From Eutypella sp. D-1 (lineage: Eukaryota > Ascomycota > Sordariomycetes > Xylariales > Diatrypaceae), in contig JAJTTP010000001.1 in NCBI GenBank assembly GCA_023313575.1, positions 558,001 through 622,000 on the forward strand: 64,000 nucleotides of DNA. Reading direction: 5' to 3'. The position numbers were made by a program, and so were the translations under genes. The notes under the pieces are model-generated. The model searched no databases. It was not told where the DNA came from and was given only the letters and a program-made list of their open reading frames with translations. Positions 11,984-24,600 of the stretch are shown piece after piece. Position 1 is the stretch's first letter. Every line of letters begins with the position of its first letter.

Positions 11984-12931
11984 ATGGTGTTGACAGTCGG
12001 GGTGCTCGCACTTCAGGGGGGCTTCTCCGAGCACCTAGCGTCCCTCCGCAAAGCCTCGTCTCGTCGCGCACAGACGTCACTATCACCCTCACCCTCACAG
12101 CCGGACTCGGGCTTGAGCTCGGATTCAAGCTCGGATTTCCACTTCATCGAGGTGCGGACGCCAGAGCAGCTGGCATCCTGTCACGCGCTGATTATACCAG
12201 GGGGCGAGAGCACCACCTTGTCCCTTGTAGCTGCACAGTCGGGGTTGCTGCAGCCCCTGCGGGATTTCGTCAAGTGCGTGTGATATTCCCCTCGTGACTA
12301 TTCTTCCCCTCTCTCGGGGACGCACATTGGCTATCGACAGGATGCTGATCGAGTATACACACGCAGGGTCAGCAAGAAGCCGACCTGGGGTACCTGCGCC
12401 GGCCTCATTCTGTTGTCCGAAGCTGCGACCTCAACCAAAAGAGGCGGCCAGGAGCTGATCGGCGGCCTTGACGTCAGGGTACACCGCAACCATTTCGGGC
12501 GCCAGCGGGAGAGCTTTGTGACCGATCTGGACTTGCCTTTTCTGTCGTCCGGCAGCGCTGGGGTCGACCAGGGGGGAAACAAGGCAGCCCCCTTCCCGGC
12601 GGTCTTCATCCGGGCCCCGGTCGTCGATGAGCTGCTTACAGATCAGGTGCAGTCAACTGATGGGGACCCAGAGCCTGCACCCGGGAGCCAAGCACGAGGG
12701 GACCAAGCCAGGGTAGAAGTGCTGGCCATCCTACCTGGACGCCACGCCTCTAACAAAAAGGCAATCGTTGGCGATGAGGAGCAAATACCGTCCAAGGGCA
12801 ACGGAGATATTGTTGCCCTGCGGCAAGGCAATGTATTCGGCACCAGCTTCCATCCGGAGTTGACCGACGACGCCCGAATACACGAGTGGTGGCTGGGGCA
12901 AATAGAAGAGTCATATAGACAAGCCCCATAG
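11984..12931 (+). CDS. PDX2: Pyridoxal 5'-phosphate synthase, glutaminase subunit (PDX2/SNO)
   Basis: Exons are 11984-12273 and 12367-12931 (93-bp intron); 284 aa, longer than bacterial PdxT because of Ser-rich and Gly-rich inserts. It is a class I glutamine amidotransferase that hydrolyses glutamine and channels ammonia to PDX1. The protein starts VLTVGVLALQGGFSEHL; the oxyanion loop is IIPGGESTT; the nucleophile cysteine is in WGTCAGLILLS (its codon cluster lies just after the splice junction); the His/Glu pair is in SFHPELTDD near the C-terminus. The triad is intact, so the enzyme should be active. Its gene ends 62 bp from the stop of the convergent METTL16-type gene. Confidence 0.95.
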
Positions 12932-12993
12932 CGGGAGAAAGTTCCCCATGGTAGAGAAGACATCCGTAAAAACATTAGATGCATTTTTCTCAG

Positions 12994-14634
12994 TTAATCT
13001 GGTCCTGCTGTGCTTGAATCCTGGGGTTCCTTCGTCGCCGAATCAGCAACATGTGAACGGAGCACACGTATAACGACGTTCCGAAGCATGCCGGTGAAGC
13101 TCTCAAATAGCGCGTAGTCCTGGCCTTGTAGCCAGCGCACCGCGACCTTGACCCTGCCCGTAGTACCGTGCGCACTACCGCCGTCCAAGTGTATCGAGAC
13201 CGCAAAGCCGAACAAGTAGTTCTTCAGGTCAGTAGTATTTTCCGAAATCGGCAGGGTAGCGCAAAGTTTCACGTCGCCGGAAGACGGACGCTTGTTCCTC
13301 CTGCGGTAGGCCCGACTCCACACGTTTCCGGCAGCGAACCCGACGCCCTTCGAAGCAGGGTCGTCCCATCTCCAGGAGACGAGGTCGAGAGACTCCATAG
13401 CGTCACAGACCGCCGTTTCCAGGGCGTTCGCACCGCAGCCGGACAGGGTGTCCTCAAAGGCAGTCAGTTCCGTGGGATGCGGGAGCGTCTTCTTCCCCGC
13501 CGCAGGCTCGAAACCCCGGCTCGCCTTGGCGGAGGGTCTCCGGTGGCCGAAACTCCAGCCCAGGGCCCAACGGCGCGTCTTGTTCCCCTGGACGAAGGCG
13601 GTCACCGCGTAGTTGTCGATGCCGTGGGCCCGAAGCCTAGCGACGCAGACGTCGAGGCTCGACTGCTTGCCCAGCATCGACGTGTACCACTGGACCCGCT
13701 CCCGCAGCACGAGCGACTCGTCGATGATGCGCTGCACGAAGCCGATCTCCCCGCCCTCGCATACCATCTCGATGGGGGCGCCGGTACAGGCGCTGTTGGG
13801 GGGTCGCGACTTCTGGCGCGCGAGGTCGAGGAGCTCGGCCTCGGAAGTGTAGAAGGGCGGGTTGACCATGACGAAGTCGAGGGCGCCGATGCCGAGTTCG
13901 TCGAGGGGCACGAGGGGCGCGGCGACGTCGCGGTCGACGACGCGGATGCGCGACCCCAGCAGGCCGTTGAGCTCGGCGTTCCGCCGCGCATGGGCGAGGG
14001 ACTTGGCGTCGACGTCGGTCGCGACGAAGGACCAGCGCGGGCGCTGCGCACAACCCAGAAGCGGGTAGATGAGGCTGGCGCCGGTGCCGATGTCGAGGCC
14101 CAGCACGCGCCGCGTCGGATCGTACGCCTCCGCGTACGAAGCCGACGTGCTGTCGAGTAGCTCCTTCAGCCACAGGATGTAGTTATGCCGGTTCGGCACC
14201 GGGGGGCAGAGCCTGTCCGGCGGCAGCTCGATGCGGAGGCCAAAGTCCAGCCTCAGGAGCGTCTTGGTCAGCTGCATCACCGCGCGCGGGTCGGTGAAGT
14301 CGAGATGCGATTGCCCCTTGCCCCCCAACAGCGCCCTAAGAGCCTCGTCTTGGTCGCCCAGACGGCGAAAGTCGAGCTCCGTCGCGTAGAGCGTCGCAAA
14401 GTGCCTTTCCCGCGCATCCAAGCTCTTTTCATTGATCTCTTCTTCGGGCTGAGAAGAAAAAGAAGAAGGATAAGTCGACGCACACCCGAAAGGGGGCTGA
14501 CGGGCTGACGTCGTTACATCCCCAGGCGTCTGGGCGCGTGCCGGGACGCGTCCGTTATCCCCGGAATACTTCCGCTTGGTGCCTCTCCTACCATCGTCAT
14601 CTACCACGTCCATCTGATATTGAAACAACACCAA
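12994..14634 (-). CDS. METTL16/METT10-type RNA N6-adenine methyltransferase
   Basis: Single exon, 546 aa. The Rossmann methyltransferase shows the SAM motif GLDIGTGASLIYPLLG, the family block PNRHNYILWLKELL upstream of it, and the catalytic NPPF at residues 258-261 (MVNPPFYTSEAE), followed by EMVCEGGEIGFVQRIIDES. This arrangement defines the METTL16/RlmF-like family, which methylates a U6 snRNA adenosine in fission yeast and animals and so affects 5' splice-site recognition. The first ~75 residues are disordered and basic (RRGTKRKYSG). The C-terminal ~180 residues, after an Ala/Lys-rich linker, are not recognisable as a named domain. The second ATG (residue 8) could be the start. A nuclear role is inferred from the family. 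Confidence 0.9.
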   Translation of the reverse strand: MVLFQYQMDVVDDDGRRGTKRKYSGDNGRVPARAQTPGDVTTSARQPPFGCASTYPSSFSSQPEEEINEKSLDARERHFATLYATELDFRRLGDQDEALRALLGGKGQSHLDFTDPRAVMQLTKTLLRLDFGLRIELPPDRLCPPVPNRHNYILWLKELLDSTSASYAEAYDPTRRVLGLDIGTGASLIYPLLGCAQRPRWSFVATDVDAKSLAHARRNAELNGLLGSRIRVVDRDVAAPLVPLDELGIGALDFVMVNPPFYTSEAELLDLARQKSRPPNSACTGAPIEMVCEGGEIGFVQRIIDESLVLRERVQWYTSMLGKQSSLDVCVARLRAHGIDNYAVTAFVQGNKTRRWALGWSFGHRRPSAKASRGFEPAAGKKTLPHPTELTAFEDTLSGCGANALETAVCDAMESLDLVSWRWDDPASKGVGFAAGNVWSRAYRRRNKRPSSGDVKLCATLPISENTTDLKNYLFGFAVSIHLDGGSAHGTTGRVKVAVRWLQGQDYALFESFTGMLRNVVIRVLRSHVADSATKEPQDSSTAGPD

Positions 14635-15710
14635 CGCGAACCGGACCCATCAGCTAACCTGTCACGGAATTATCCCCCCTTGGATTTTCTTTCTTGGTAC
14701 GCGAGGCTACTGGGAAAGGTTTTGGTTTATAACACCTGAATAAATTCAATCTTGGGATTCTATGTTACTTTCAGCAAGATGAAAAGCACGTGATATACCT
14801 AAAGCTCGCCCTGCATACGTAAGTACCTAAGTACCAATCACTAACGAACTTCCAATCACAGCTAGCCTAATGCAATTATAATACTCCATAGGTACATCAC
14901 GGAAATGCCCAGGCGGGCTGTGCACAGACTTCAGGGTTGCCCCCGTAACATAACATCATCGTATTCGATATTAAATATCGATGTTGGAGCAACAACTTTA
15001 ATACGAATAATCGACCCAAGAACAACAAGAATAATGCATGGTTCATCATAAGCCACATATATGTCACCGCGAATAAAATGATAACAAGATGCTAACGCAT
15101 GATTTCGTTTCGTTAATAACTGAGTCTACTCTCTTATAAAGCAATTAACTAGATATAGTACAAATTTCTAAACGCTGGTAGACAGGCGATGCTACCCTAG
15201 GTAAGAATATAAATGGCACCGGGAGCGGATACCGTCTTCATTCCTCCTGTAGACATCTGCGTAGCCACTGAAGATTCTGTGCATGCCATTCATCACGCCG
15301 CCCCAGTAACTTCTCGAGCCACTGATAGACCGTCCCACGATGGCATCAAGCCACGCTCTTGTTGGCGCCTTCCAAAGAGCAACCGGACCCGCTGTTGATT
15401 ATATCTTGCACAAAATTTCCACCCGAGCTCGGCGTGATGATCCATTGGATCTATCACGGATAAGTTGGTAATGTTGATGGAATCGTGGACATGATCGCAA
15501 ACGCCCAACGCCCCCACCCCTAACCGGAATCTCTCAACTGTGCCTTAAACATCATTCCTCATGGAAAAGCCAGAGAACGTAGCAACCGACAAACGCCACC
15601 GATGAAATTTCTCCGTCTAAAGTACAATCCATAGACCAGACCAAGTAACGCCGAACAGTCAAAGGGCACATTCAAGACCAAGACTGCTTGATGCTCTTGA
15701 CGGACGTTCT
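14635..15710. other. Intergenic
   Basis: Upstream flank of the methyltransferase gene and 3' flank of the zinc-cluster regulator. AT-richer than the genes, with no coding signal. Confidence 0.55.
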
Positions 15711-18621
15711 TTACACGCCACCACCCATGAAGGCAGCCAGGTCGTCAAGCTCTAACAACTGGCGTTCGAAGGCCATGCATAGCTCGGCAGCCGTCATATC
15801 GCCACCAGCAGGCGCATTGGCATCGGTTGACTGACCGCCCTCCGCCGATGAAGGAGCAGGCGAATCAGACTTGATCGGTACCTGAGCAGGCGGCGGGCTT
15901 GCCGTGGCGGGCGTTGAGGCGCCCGCAGAGCCTCCATTAATAGTAGTGAAGCCCGACTTCCTAGGCGGCTCGCTGTCGCGACTCTCGGTTTTCTCATGGT
16001 TGTTGTTGGTGGGCTGGTGCTGCTCATAGTCCATGCTTTCCGGAGCGTTGTTGTCGGGTTGGCTCGCCGTGTCATCCTTGACCGAAGGAGGCGCGGGCTC
16101 AGGGGGAACCGACCGGTTGGCAGCCATATCACTGTTGTGCAGGACCTTCGCCATGACACTCAAGTGGCGGTACCAGGGGACAGCCAAAATCCAAATGTTG
16201 GCTCCGTCCTGGAGAAAGTGCATGCCATCACTGACGAAGCCCTCGGCGGTCTCGTTGACGTCAGAAGGCGTAAAGCCTTTCAGGCTGAACCATGCCACAG
16301 TAGAGCAGGCAGTAAAGCAGGCGAAGAGCATGACCAGGGGGAAGTTGAGGACAGCGTCCTTGTCGGCATTAGCTTCAAGGGCCAAGAGAAGAGAAACAAC
16401 GCTGTGAGAGGCAGCGAGAACTCGGTCAACCGTTTGCATGTGGACGTGCGGCACCATGCGCCAAGCGTCGCCGTTGGTAGTAACAACGTGCAACAATCTA
16501 CGACGATTGACCATAATGGTCGCGCAGTGAAGCAGGCAATGGAGCATGGCATAGGTGTAGCCGCTACCCATAGTGATGTGAAGGTTGATGTGGCCTGGCT
16601 TGTCTATAAAATGCATAGGCAAGGAACTACGAACAGCCTCGATGCCCGCCTCAAGGGAGACGCACTGTTCCTCAGAGAATGTCTCAGTGGTAGTTGTGGT
16701 GAGCATCTCGATGACATTGCGCCAGGCCTGGGTGGCCGTGACAATATGCCCGAACTCGCCCACCTCGGTCAAGGGCGTTGAGGCATCTGGTAGAGTAGAC
16801 GGCGTGTTGCCGGCAAGGGTACGGACGTAGACCGGAGTACCAAAGTTAAAACTCATATCCGGACACGGGAGAGGTACATCTTTGATGTCAAGGTGCGACA
16901 GGGCCGGGTGTCGGCCGGGACTGCTCGTCAGGAAGCAGTCCAGGATGTAGATCAGCCACAGGCAGCGACGGAACGATTCGTCCTTGATGAATTGGTCGGC
17001 ATCACCGCGAGTCTGGTGGACCGAGATTATTCGGTACATCTGGGCCATGCGAGCGGCTTGGCCAAGGTAGACGTAGGCTCTGACAGCGTTCCGGTTGCCC
17101 CACTCATGAATAGTCAGGAGACAGAGCGCTTGGATGTCCGCCAAGCTCGGGTTGTCAAGGTTCTGCATAATCAGGTTGATCGCCTTGGCCGCGAAATGCT
17201 CAGCGGCACCAGCGGCTCCACTCTGACCGCCATATCGGCGGATCAAGGTTGTCGAGCTCCTATTGAACACCGTCAGCTCAGCCAGAACGGAACAGGGTAC
17301 GACATGGGTTGGAGAGGATCGGAAGATCAGAGAACATGTCGCCTGACAGCGGAGAGGGAAGGCTTGAGCTAAGTTAAAAAGGAATGCCCGGTACCGGGAA
17401 GGAGGAGACACATCACTGTATCCGCCTCCGCAATTGGCTCGGATTGTCGCAGGCGGGGAGGTCCGAGACGGGCGTGGTGGCAAAAGAAACACAAGAAACT
17501 AGGGGTGACGGGGGGAAACAAAAAGAAAAGAAAATGAGATTACATACCGTGCGGCGCACGTCAAGAGGCCATTGATAATGCTAGGCTCGAGATTGCCATT
17601 CTTCAACTTCTGTAGAAATGAAGGTTTGTGAAAAGCGACACAGGAGGGAATGGTTTTGTTGATGACCCTCTCGCACTCGGTAATTAAGTCAGGTGTAAGT
17701 CTGCGGAGGGATTGATTAGCATGGCGGCATGGTCATCGGTTTAACAGCTCGAGTAGAGGCGACGATCAGGTAAGATGGGTGGGCCGATCAAGGGTATGTG
17801 CGCATTAGGAAATGAAGACGAGAAGAACGGCCAAATTGCCCAGGAAACCCGAACAACCGCCCAGATGGCACTTGTCGGAATACGGGTGGGTACGCATATT
17901 TCTTTTTTTGGGAATCAAGGACGAGACGAGATGGGAAGGGCAGGAAGGGGGTAAAGGAAGGGAGAGGATGGGGTTTGGGGGGTTTGGGGGGTAAGCCGCC
18001 GAGGCGAAGCAGCCGGCCTGTTATTTTTGGGGGGGTGAGGGAGGGGCGTAATGGGCCTGAGCCTGCAGCCCAGACCTCCGACCCTCCGGATCTTTTTTTG
18101 GGTACGGTCGCCCTGACACGACATGGTGGGAAATGAGGAAGCGGGAGAAAATAACGGGGCGAACACGAGAGCGCGCCCGACCGCCCGCGAACGAGAAAAA
18201 GAGCGAGAAAAAAAAAAGAGAACACATCTTGCGCTCCGCATAGGACATGGACAAAATATAGGACAAATAGGATGAAGAATATAGAGAAAGTGATAAAAAA
18301 CAATTGATGATAAACTTACTTCTCGTTGTTAGATTGCACACTACGTGGCAGTACGGCGCCGGAGTTCACAGTTTGTCGTTCGGCGTTCGACGACACACTT
18401 CGTTCACCACCAAGACTGTCACGAGGACGTGACGTTCTGGCGGGAGACTGGCCGTGATGATGGGCAAGACTCTCAGATGGTAGATAACATTCGTGCATAC
18501 CCTTCGCGCAATTCTTACACGGAGCGCGACCGTTCTCGTAGACACACTTAGTTTTTCCCTTCCTGCAGCGCACGCAGGCACCGCCGGCTCGCAGCGACGT
18601 GCCGCGGACGACAGAAGACAT
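15711..18621 (-). CDS. Zn(II)2Cys6 transcription factor with fungal_trans domain
   Basis: Exons (minus strand) are 18621-18320, 17700-17548 and 17259-15711; 667 aa. Frames join perfectly (phase 2, then phase 2). The zinc cluster occupies residues 16-45: CVRCRKGKTKC, then PCKNCAKGMHEC. Exon 2 encodes the start of the middle homology region (TPDLITECERVINKTIPS, FHKPSFLQKL) and exon 3 the rest (EWGNRNAVRAYVYLGQAAR, FRRCLWLIYILDCF). The C-terminal ~150 residues are low-complexity (Pro/Ser/Asn) and probably the activation region. Introns are unusually long for the window (619 and 288 bp). The target pathway is not deducible from the neighbours. The very long gene-free upstream region suggests complex control. 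Confidence 0.9.
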
Positions 18622-21600
18622 GATGAGATATAATAATAACCGGAATGCGTTAAAATACAGGGTATCCGAAAATACAATACCAGTCCGGATAGAGGTCCGG
18701 AATAAGTTGACGAAGTTGTGTGTGTATGGTGTATGTGTGTGTGTGGAAGGGATGTTGAACGGAGGAAGACGGAAAGACGGTGTTCGGTGCGGGTGGATGG
18801 AATTTTGTTGTATGAATTTCGGTCGGTCGGGAGTGGAGGAAACGAATTGGGTCAGAAGAATGCCCTCCCTCCAAATACCAAGACTAAAAGATTAACTACC
18901 TCCTAGATAAGTACTATAGAAGTAGTAAAAAAGAAGGGGGAAGGGGGGCGCGGGCGGGCAGGCGGGCGGGGCGGGGGGTTGGATTATAAGGAGATGGAGA
19001 GAGACAAGACGGAGATGGCGGCAGGAAGGCAGTAGATACCTAAGTAGAACCCGTAAAGAGGAGGGAGATGATACTAGGTACTACTAAAAAAGAGAGGGTC
19101 GAGCCGGGTCCGTCAACTGCCTAGGGTGGGTTGGTTGGAAGGAGCAGATAACTTGTGAGAATGGGAAAGGGAAAAAAAGGGAAGGGTGGACCGGGTGAAA
19201 TTGGGACGGCAGTGGCGCGCTAAAAGCACCACCCACCTCGTCTAGAACAATACTTCTCCCCCGGCCTAAGGTGATTCCTACTGTACATACGTCCTCCTAA
19301 AGTTGCGACGGCGACGGGGGCGGACAGGTAGATTAGTAGATTAGGGATGGAGAAGATCTGAGGGCACGGAGCAAGGCTAAGTCGGGCAAGTCGGCTCTGC
19401 CCAGAACCTTATCCCGTCAACCCGTTTTTTTTCTGCAAAATTTCGGGGGTGGCAGGGGTACATACCTCATCATGTAGGTACCTTGGGGGGGGTTTTTTTG
19501 GTCCTTTTTAGGAATTTATTTTCCTTTACATCCATACCACAGATACTTGAGCAGGTAATAAATTCATTTGCTTCGCTAAGACCGCGCCTACCTTACTAGA
19601 GTAGTAGGTATGTTAAGCAACCCGGGGAAGGACCGCACCGCACCGCTGATTATCGAGTTGTACTGACAACGTACCGTTGCCAACAACGTACCGTAAAAAG
19701 CTCAGCACTGATCAGGCGGGCCGATGGGGCACCTATCATCATATAGGATGGCCCGCGCCAACCGCCTAAGTACATACATAAACCCTAAGTAGCCCCGGAC
19801 AAGACTGAGCAGCCCTGAGCACTTATCAGCCAGTCCCCCCCGGGGCCGCTCAAATAACCCTCCCGAGGTCCAGCCAAGGCGTACAACTAAACACTCTGTA
19901 CTTCCGGTATGGATACCTAGGTACCGGTAATAATACATCGTTAAAGTACCTCGATGGAAGATTCCGGTCACTGCATACATGTCCCTAACTACATGTGAAT
20001 TAAGACGCATCTTAATGGGAAAACGCGTGCATGCGATAATTAATTGCCTAGGTAGACAAACTTGCCGGACGCGTCCAGGATCAAAGGAATACTATACTAT
20101 ATACCCGGGACCTTGGTCGGCGATCCAGGCGATCCAAAGCAATACTGCTAAGACTTCCCGAATTCCCAGGTTTGCCAGGTTGTCGCGTTATAGGGGGGAG
20201 ATACATCGTCATACTCCAATCCTTTCTCGACCGCCGCACGGCCCGCCGGCTAACCTCCATGTACAACGTACATATCGGTATGTACCCCGGGACCCCGTTG
20301 AGAGGTCGTAATATTATAATTCTGTACACATGTAGATTTCGCGCGTCGCTGTTATGGTTAACCTGGCGATGATGCGAAGTCTTCATGCTTTATATACTTA
20401 TTCTTTTGGGGGGAATAAAAAGAGAAAACATATACTGTGTTGTGTAAGCCACACCACACACTTGTTACAGGTACAGTCGTCTTCCGAGCGTACCGCGTGT
20501 TCACAATGCATCTCGGGGCCGCGGCTGGAAAAGAAACCGGGGGGTGGGGTGGATACCAACGATTACATCCGTCGCGGTTTTTTTAGGTTTCTCCCTGCCG
20601 AATCAGGATTGCCCGCCGTTTGCCCATCATCAGCTCTCTCTCCAGGGCTGGCTCGAGGCTTTCTTCCGCTCTCTCTCTCGCCAACTCGTCGGTCCCTCCC
20701 GCCTTTTCTCCCCGACCCCCCCCCCCAAATCCATATTTTCAGTCACATCATAGGAATAAGTCGCAGTAAAAAGACCGGACAAGGAAAAGGCACCAATTAC
20801 CGTCTAGTTGTAAAGGGATTTGCTATGACTGCGAAGGAATTAAAAAGATAAAATAAGGGATGAATGGATGGATGGGTATGGATGCCTTCAAACATAAGGT
20901 TGGGTAGGTAGGCAGGGAGGGAGGGCGGGAAATGTTGTGCGTGCGTACAAAAGTAGACACCTGCTGCACCTAAAGACACCTGGTTTGCGAAGCCTGAGGC
21001 ACTTGGGGCAGGGTCGAGGCGGGCTCGGGCTGGTCGGGTGGTTTTGCCGGGGCGAAGACAATTGAGGTCGACCGCCCGCCTGGCCCGCCCCAGTTCTCAC
21101 TTCCCCCGTCGTTCTTGCTCGAATTAAATGTCGTCACCTAACATAAACCTTAAGAGGTACCTACGGAGGTACAAGTTGGAGGTACTTTCGGTCGCCTCCA
21201 CCGGGAACGGGCTTATTAAATACAGGCAGGTAGAAAGAAGATGGGGTGAGGTGAGGTACAAATAGTTAGAGCTCTAATAGTTTAAATTTTGGACACGGCC
21301 GCTGTTGGAAAGATGTTCTAGTGATTCTAGTCTAGCACGAGCCTTGAGCCCGCCGGGGTACCTGCCGGTCGATCAACTCGTCGCGCGCGCTCGTATCTCC
21401 AGAGAAGCGCTTTCTTCCGAGTCCGTTTGTTTCTTACTCGTTGATTAATTGGTACGGGTCGGCGGTCACGGTCCCCACCCCGAACCCACCCAAGCGTTGC
21501 GTTGCGTTACAAACACAGGCAGAGAGCGGGCAGGCAGACTGGCAAACTGGCTAGCAGGTCCGACTTGCTGAATTAAGCGCGCACACCAACCTGGCCTGGC

Positions 21601-24600
21601 TGATTATCCAACCGATCTTGTTAGGTCAATTTACCTGAGCTGGGGGACAGGGGAAGGAGGGAGAAGGGGAAGGGGGAAAGGGAGGGGAGCCGGGGGGGTA
21701 AACGGGGCGGATCTTCGTGTGTGTTGCAGTACATAATATGCGTGCCGCGGCCACGACCCGACGTGTCGGAGCGACGACGGTGGTATGGTTGATCTTACGG
21801 TCGGCGGTTTCGACTCCATGCAGTCGGTCATTTTAGTCATTATGTAGGCCACAGTTTGATACATGTTCAGATGATTGTAGTTTGCATGCTAATTACATAA
21901 GGATCACTGAGACTGAGACATCGCAATCCCGAGGTCGATGGCGGCGAAGGCAAGAGTAAGCGGGCAAGCGGGCAAGCGAGCAAGCTGGTGAATAATGTTT
22001 GGGGGCAAGGGGAAAAGGGGGGTAACGACGAGGATGAGAATGAGGACGAGAAACGGCAGCTGACGGCAAACCCGTACCAGGCGGACAATCTCAAACGCGC
22101 GCCGCACGGCTGGTTGGGACCATGACGCGATTGTGATTGGTGGTACGACGCGAAGCCCGCAGCATATGATCGCCCCCCCTCGTGCGGCCAACCCGGCCTC
22201 AGACTCAGCCATGCCGCCATGCCGCCATGCCGCTATGCCGCCCATAGCCTCCCCGTACATACGGAGTACTACATAATCAATTTCATAAAATAGCCCAAGT
22301 CCATCTCCGTTCATCCTGAGGTAAGGTCGGGAGATAGGCGGGCAAGCGGGTAGGTAAGGCAGATAGGGCACGGCCAAAAAGGGGCCACGCACGCACTCTT
22401 TTTTTTTTCTTTTTTTTTTCTTTTTACCTCCCTTTCATTTCTGAGTGAAGAAATGCTGACACGAGGGTCCCGGTCGGAGGTAGTAGGGCGGTGGCAAGCG
22501 GTGGCGGTGGTGGTGATGGTGGTGGTTCTGACTGTGGTTCTGGTGTGATTTATTACTATTGCCACATCCAAGTACGTACATGTATGTTGTACCCGTACTA
22601 CTGTTATCCGGAGGTACCATGGACGCTAAAAATAAGGCGGTGCCGGATTGGGACTCGACCTGGAGCTATCGAAGCGGGATCCTCCTCCTCCGTTAACCTG
22701 GGGTGGGCCCCCGAAAGGAAGGGGGAAAAAACACCTCCAAGGAAGTAGGTAGGTACGAATGAATAATTCCGATGTTCTTCTAGGGCTATTTTCGACCATG
22801 GAGGCACTCAGTCTAGGAGATTTGCCGCATCGGCGATTCTTATATGGATTCCTAGATAAGTATACGCAGACGCGCACACACATACGCACGCGCGTATACG
22901 CAAACATATATACCATATATACATCCTACGCATTTGGAATGGTCCATCTTTATACCAGAAAATAAATTGAGTCAGAGAGGTAGAGAAGGGGCGGCGGCGT
23001 CGGGTTTGAGAAACTCTTCATCATTTCGCACTCCGTCGCGCACACGCGCACCAGGTCTTGAGGGCAGCCGGGTAGCTGTCAAGCTGTATCACCTGCATGT
23101 TAGACCTGAAACAAGGAGATCAGGCAGGTCGGTAGGTCAGTCAGTAGGTCGGTGGGCAAAAATGTGTGTGGGAATGAAAGATGGATACCAAGCTTCCGGC
23201 GAGGGCGGGCGCATTTGGTGCGTTGTGTCGTGGCGCCTTTGCCCGACACGGCCGGAAACCCTATGCCAAGGCCATGTGCACCCGAGCAAGGGAGCAAGGG
23301 GGGCTCTTTTTTTTTAAGGGGTGGCCATCTCAAGAAGGGGGGACGGGAGGGGAGAGATATGTCACGGTGCTTATCATCAAGCGATAGGTGGTGAGCCAAT
23401 ACCATGCAGTGAATTTTTACACGCAAAGAATGTTTCTACGCACTACTCCCGTGACCTCATGCTAAATGCCGTGCCGAGCACTGCTGGATTTCATTTGAGC
23501 ACTACCCCTGTCGGGCAGATAGGGCGCTTGCCGGGGGGGGGGGGGGGATACAGGCAGGTAGGGAACAAAGCTGATATTTAATCATCGCCGGACATTGCCC
23601 AGACCAACGACAGAGCCTAACGACGGAGACTCCGGCGGAGGAAGAAAAATGGTAGGGTCCCGCAGCGCAACGCAGCATTTTGCTTCACCGCCAGCCACGT
23701 GCCGACTACCGGCTTAATAGTAGTGAGTGGTGGCAGCAACGGCAGCAGCAGTAGCAGTAATAGTAGTCTAGTTTGTCTACTCTTCCTCCACTGTTCTTCT
23801 TTCAGCAGGAGGCGCAATGGGATTTGTTACGTCCCGGGCGCCAACCCACTTTGAGGGCCGGCTTGGCGTCTAGGCCCGTCCACGATGGTGGCAGTGGCTG
23901 CGCGTCGTTCAGCCATACGAATCCGAGAAAAATGTATATATAGATTAACTACAGCTGCCTAAAGGAAGCCATCATTATCATATGCCGGCGGGCCTACGCG
24001 TACCGATTGCGTGCCGCCCATCGTCGCCAACCACCCGGCCACCCCCTCCCCTTCCCCCCCCAACATCCGAAGGCTGTGAACATAGTTCTTGTCAGCTTGC
24101 GCGCTTGTTTAGGTATAGTGGAGAGTCGTCAGAAGCCTTTCGGAACCCGGTGGACCCGCCGAGAGTTGGGGGCGTCACTTGTTTAGCTCGGGGTTTCGGA
24201 GCCACGAGTACAGATTCATCAGTCGTATTCTCTTCTCTTTTTTTTCCCTCCCCCGCCCCCTGTCCTCCTTTTCTCTGACCTTTCCGGAGACCCGGTGATG
24301 GCGCTCAGTATCGGAATCAAATATATGTCGCAAGACATACCCATTGAGGAATATATATAAGTACGAGTGTTATATGGCGAAATTGTTATGTTCATGCGTG
24401 TTGGTTTGCTACTGATACACTAAGTGTGTCCACGGCCGGGTACGACGGTGCTTTGCCGGACGCATCGACACTGCATCATTCGCGCCGCCTAGATCATCTA
24501 GTCATTGATTTGCCTAAATTAGACCTTTTTTTCCCGCATCACCGTGGATTGTTCCGTGGGAATCGCCGAACAAGAAAGAAAAATATGCGTCATTATTCAG

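Noticed and set aside
13168..14160. 330-codon plus-strand ORF
   Set aside because: Antisense to the METTL16-type gene, which has full catalytic motifs on the other strand.
15996..16781. 261-codon plus-strand ORF
   Set aside because: Antisense shadow of exon 3 of the zinc-cluster regulator.
20354..20851. 165-codon ORF in the gene desert
   Set aside because: Low-complexity, pyrimidine-run derived sequence with no domain, signal peptide or coding bias.
21904..22392. 162-codon minus-strand ORF
   Set aside because: Built from simple repeats (MEGGIAAWRHGG-like); overlaps other equally long frames, as expected by chance in GC-rich DNA.
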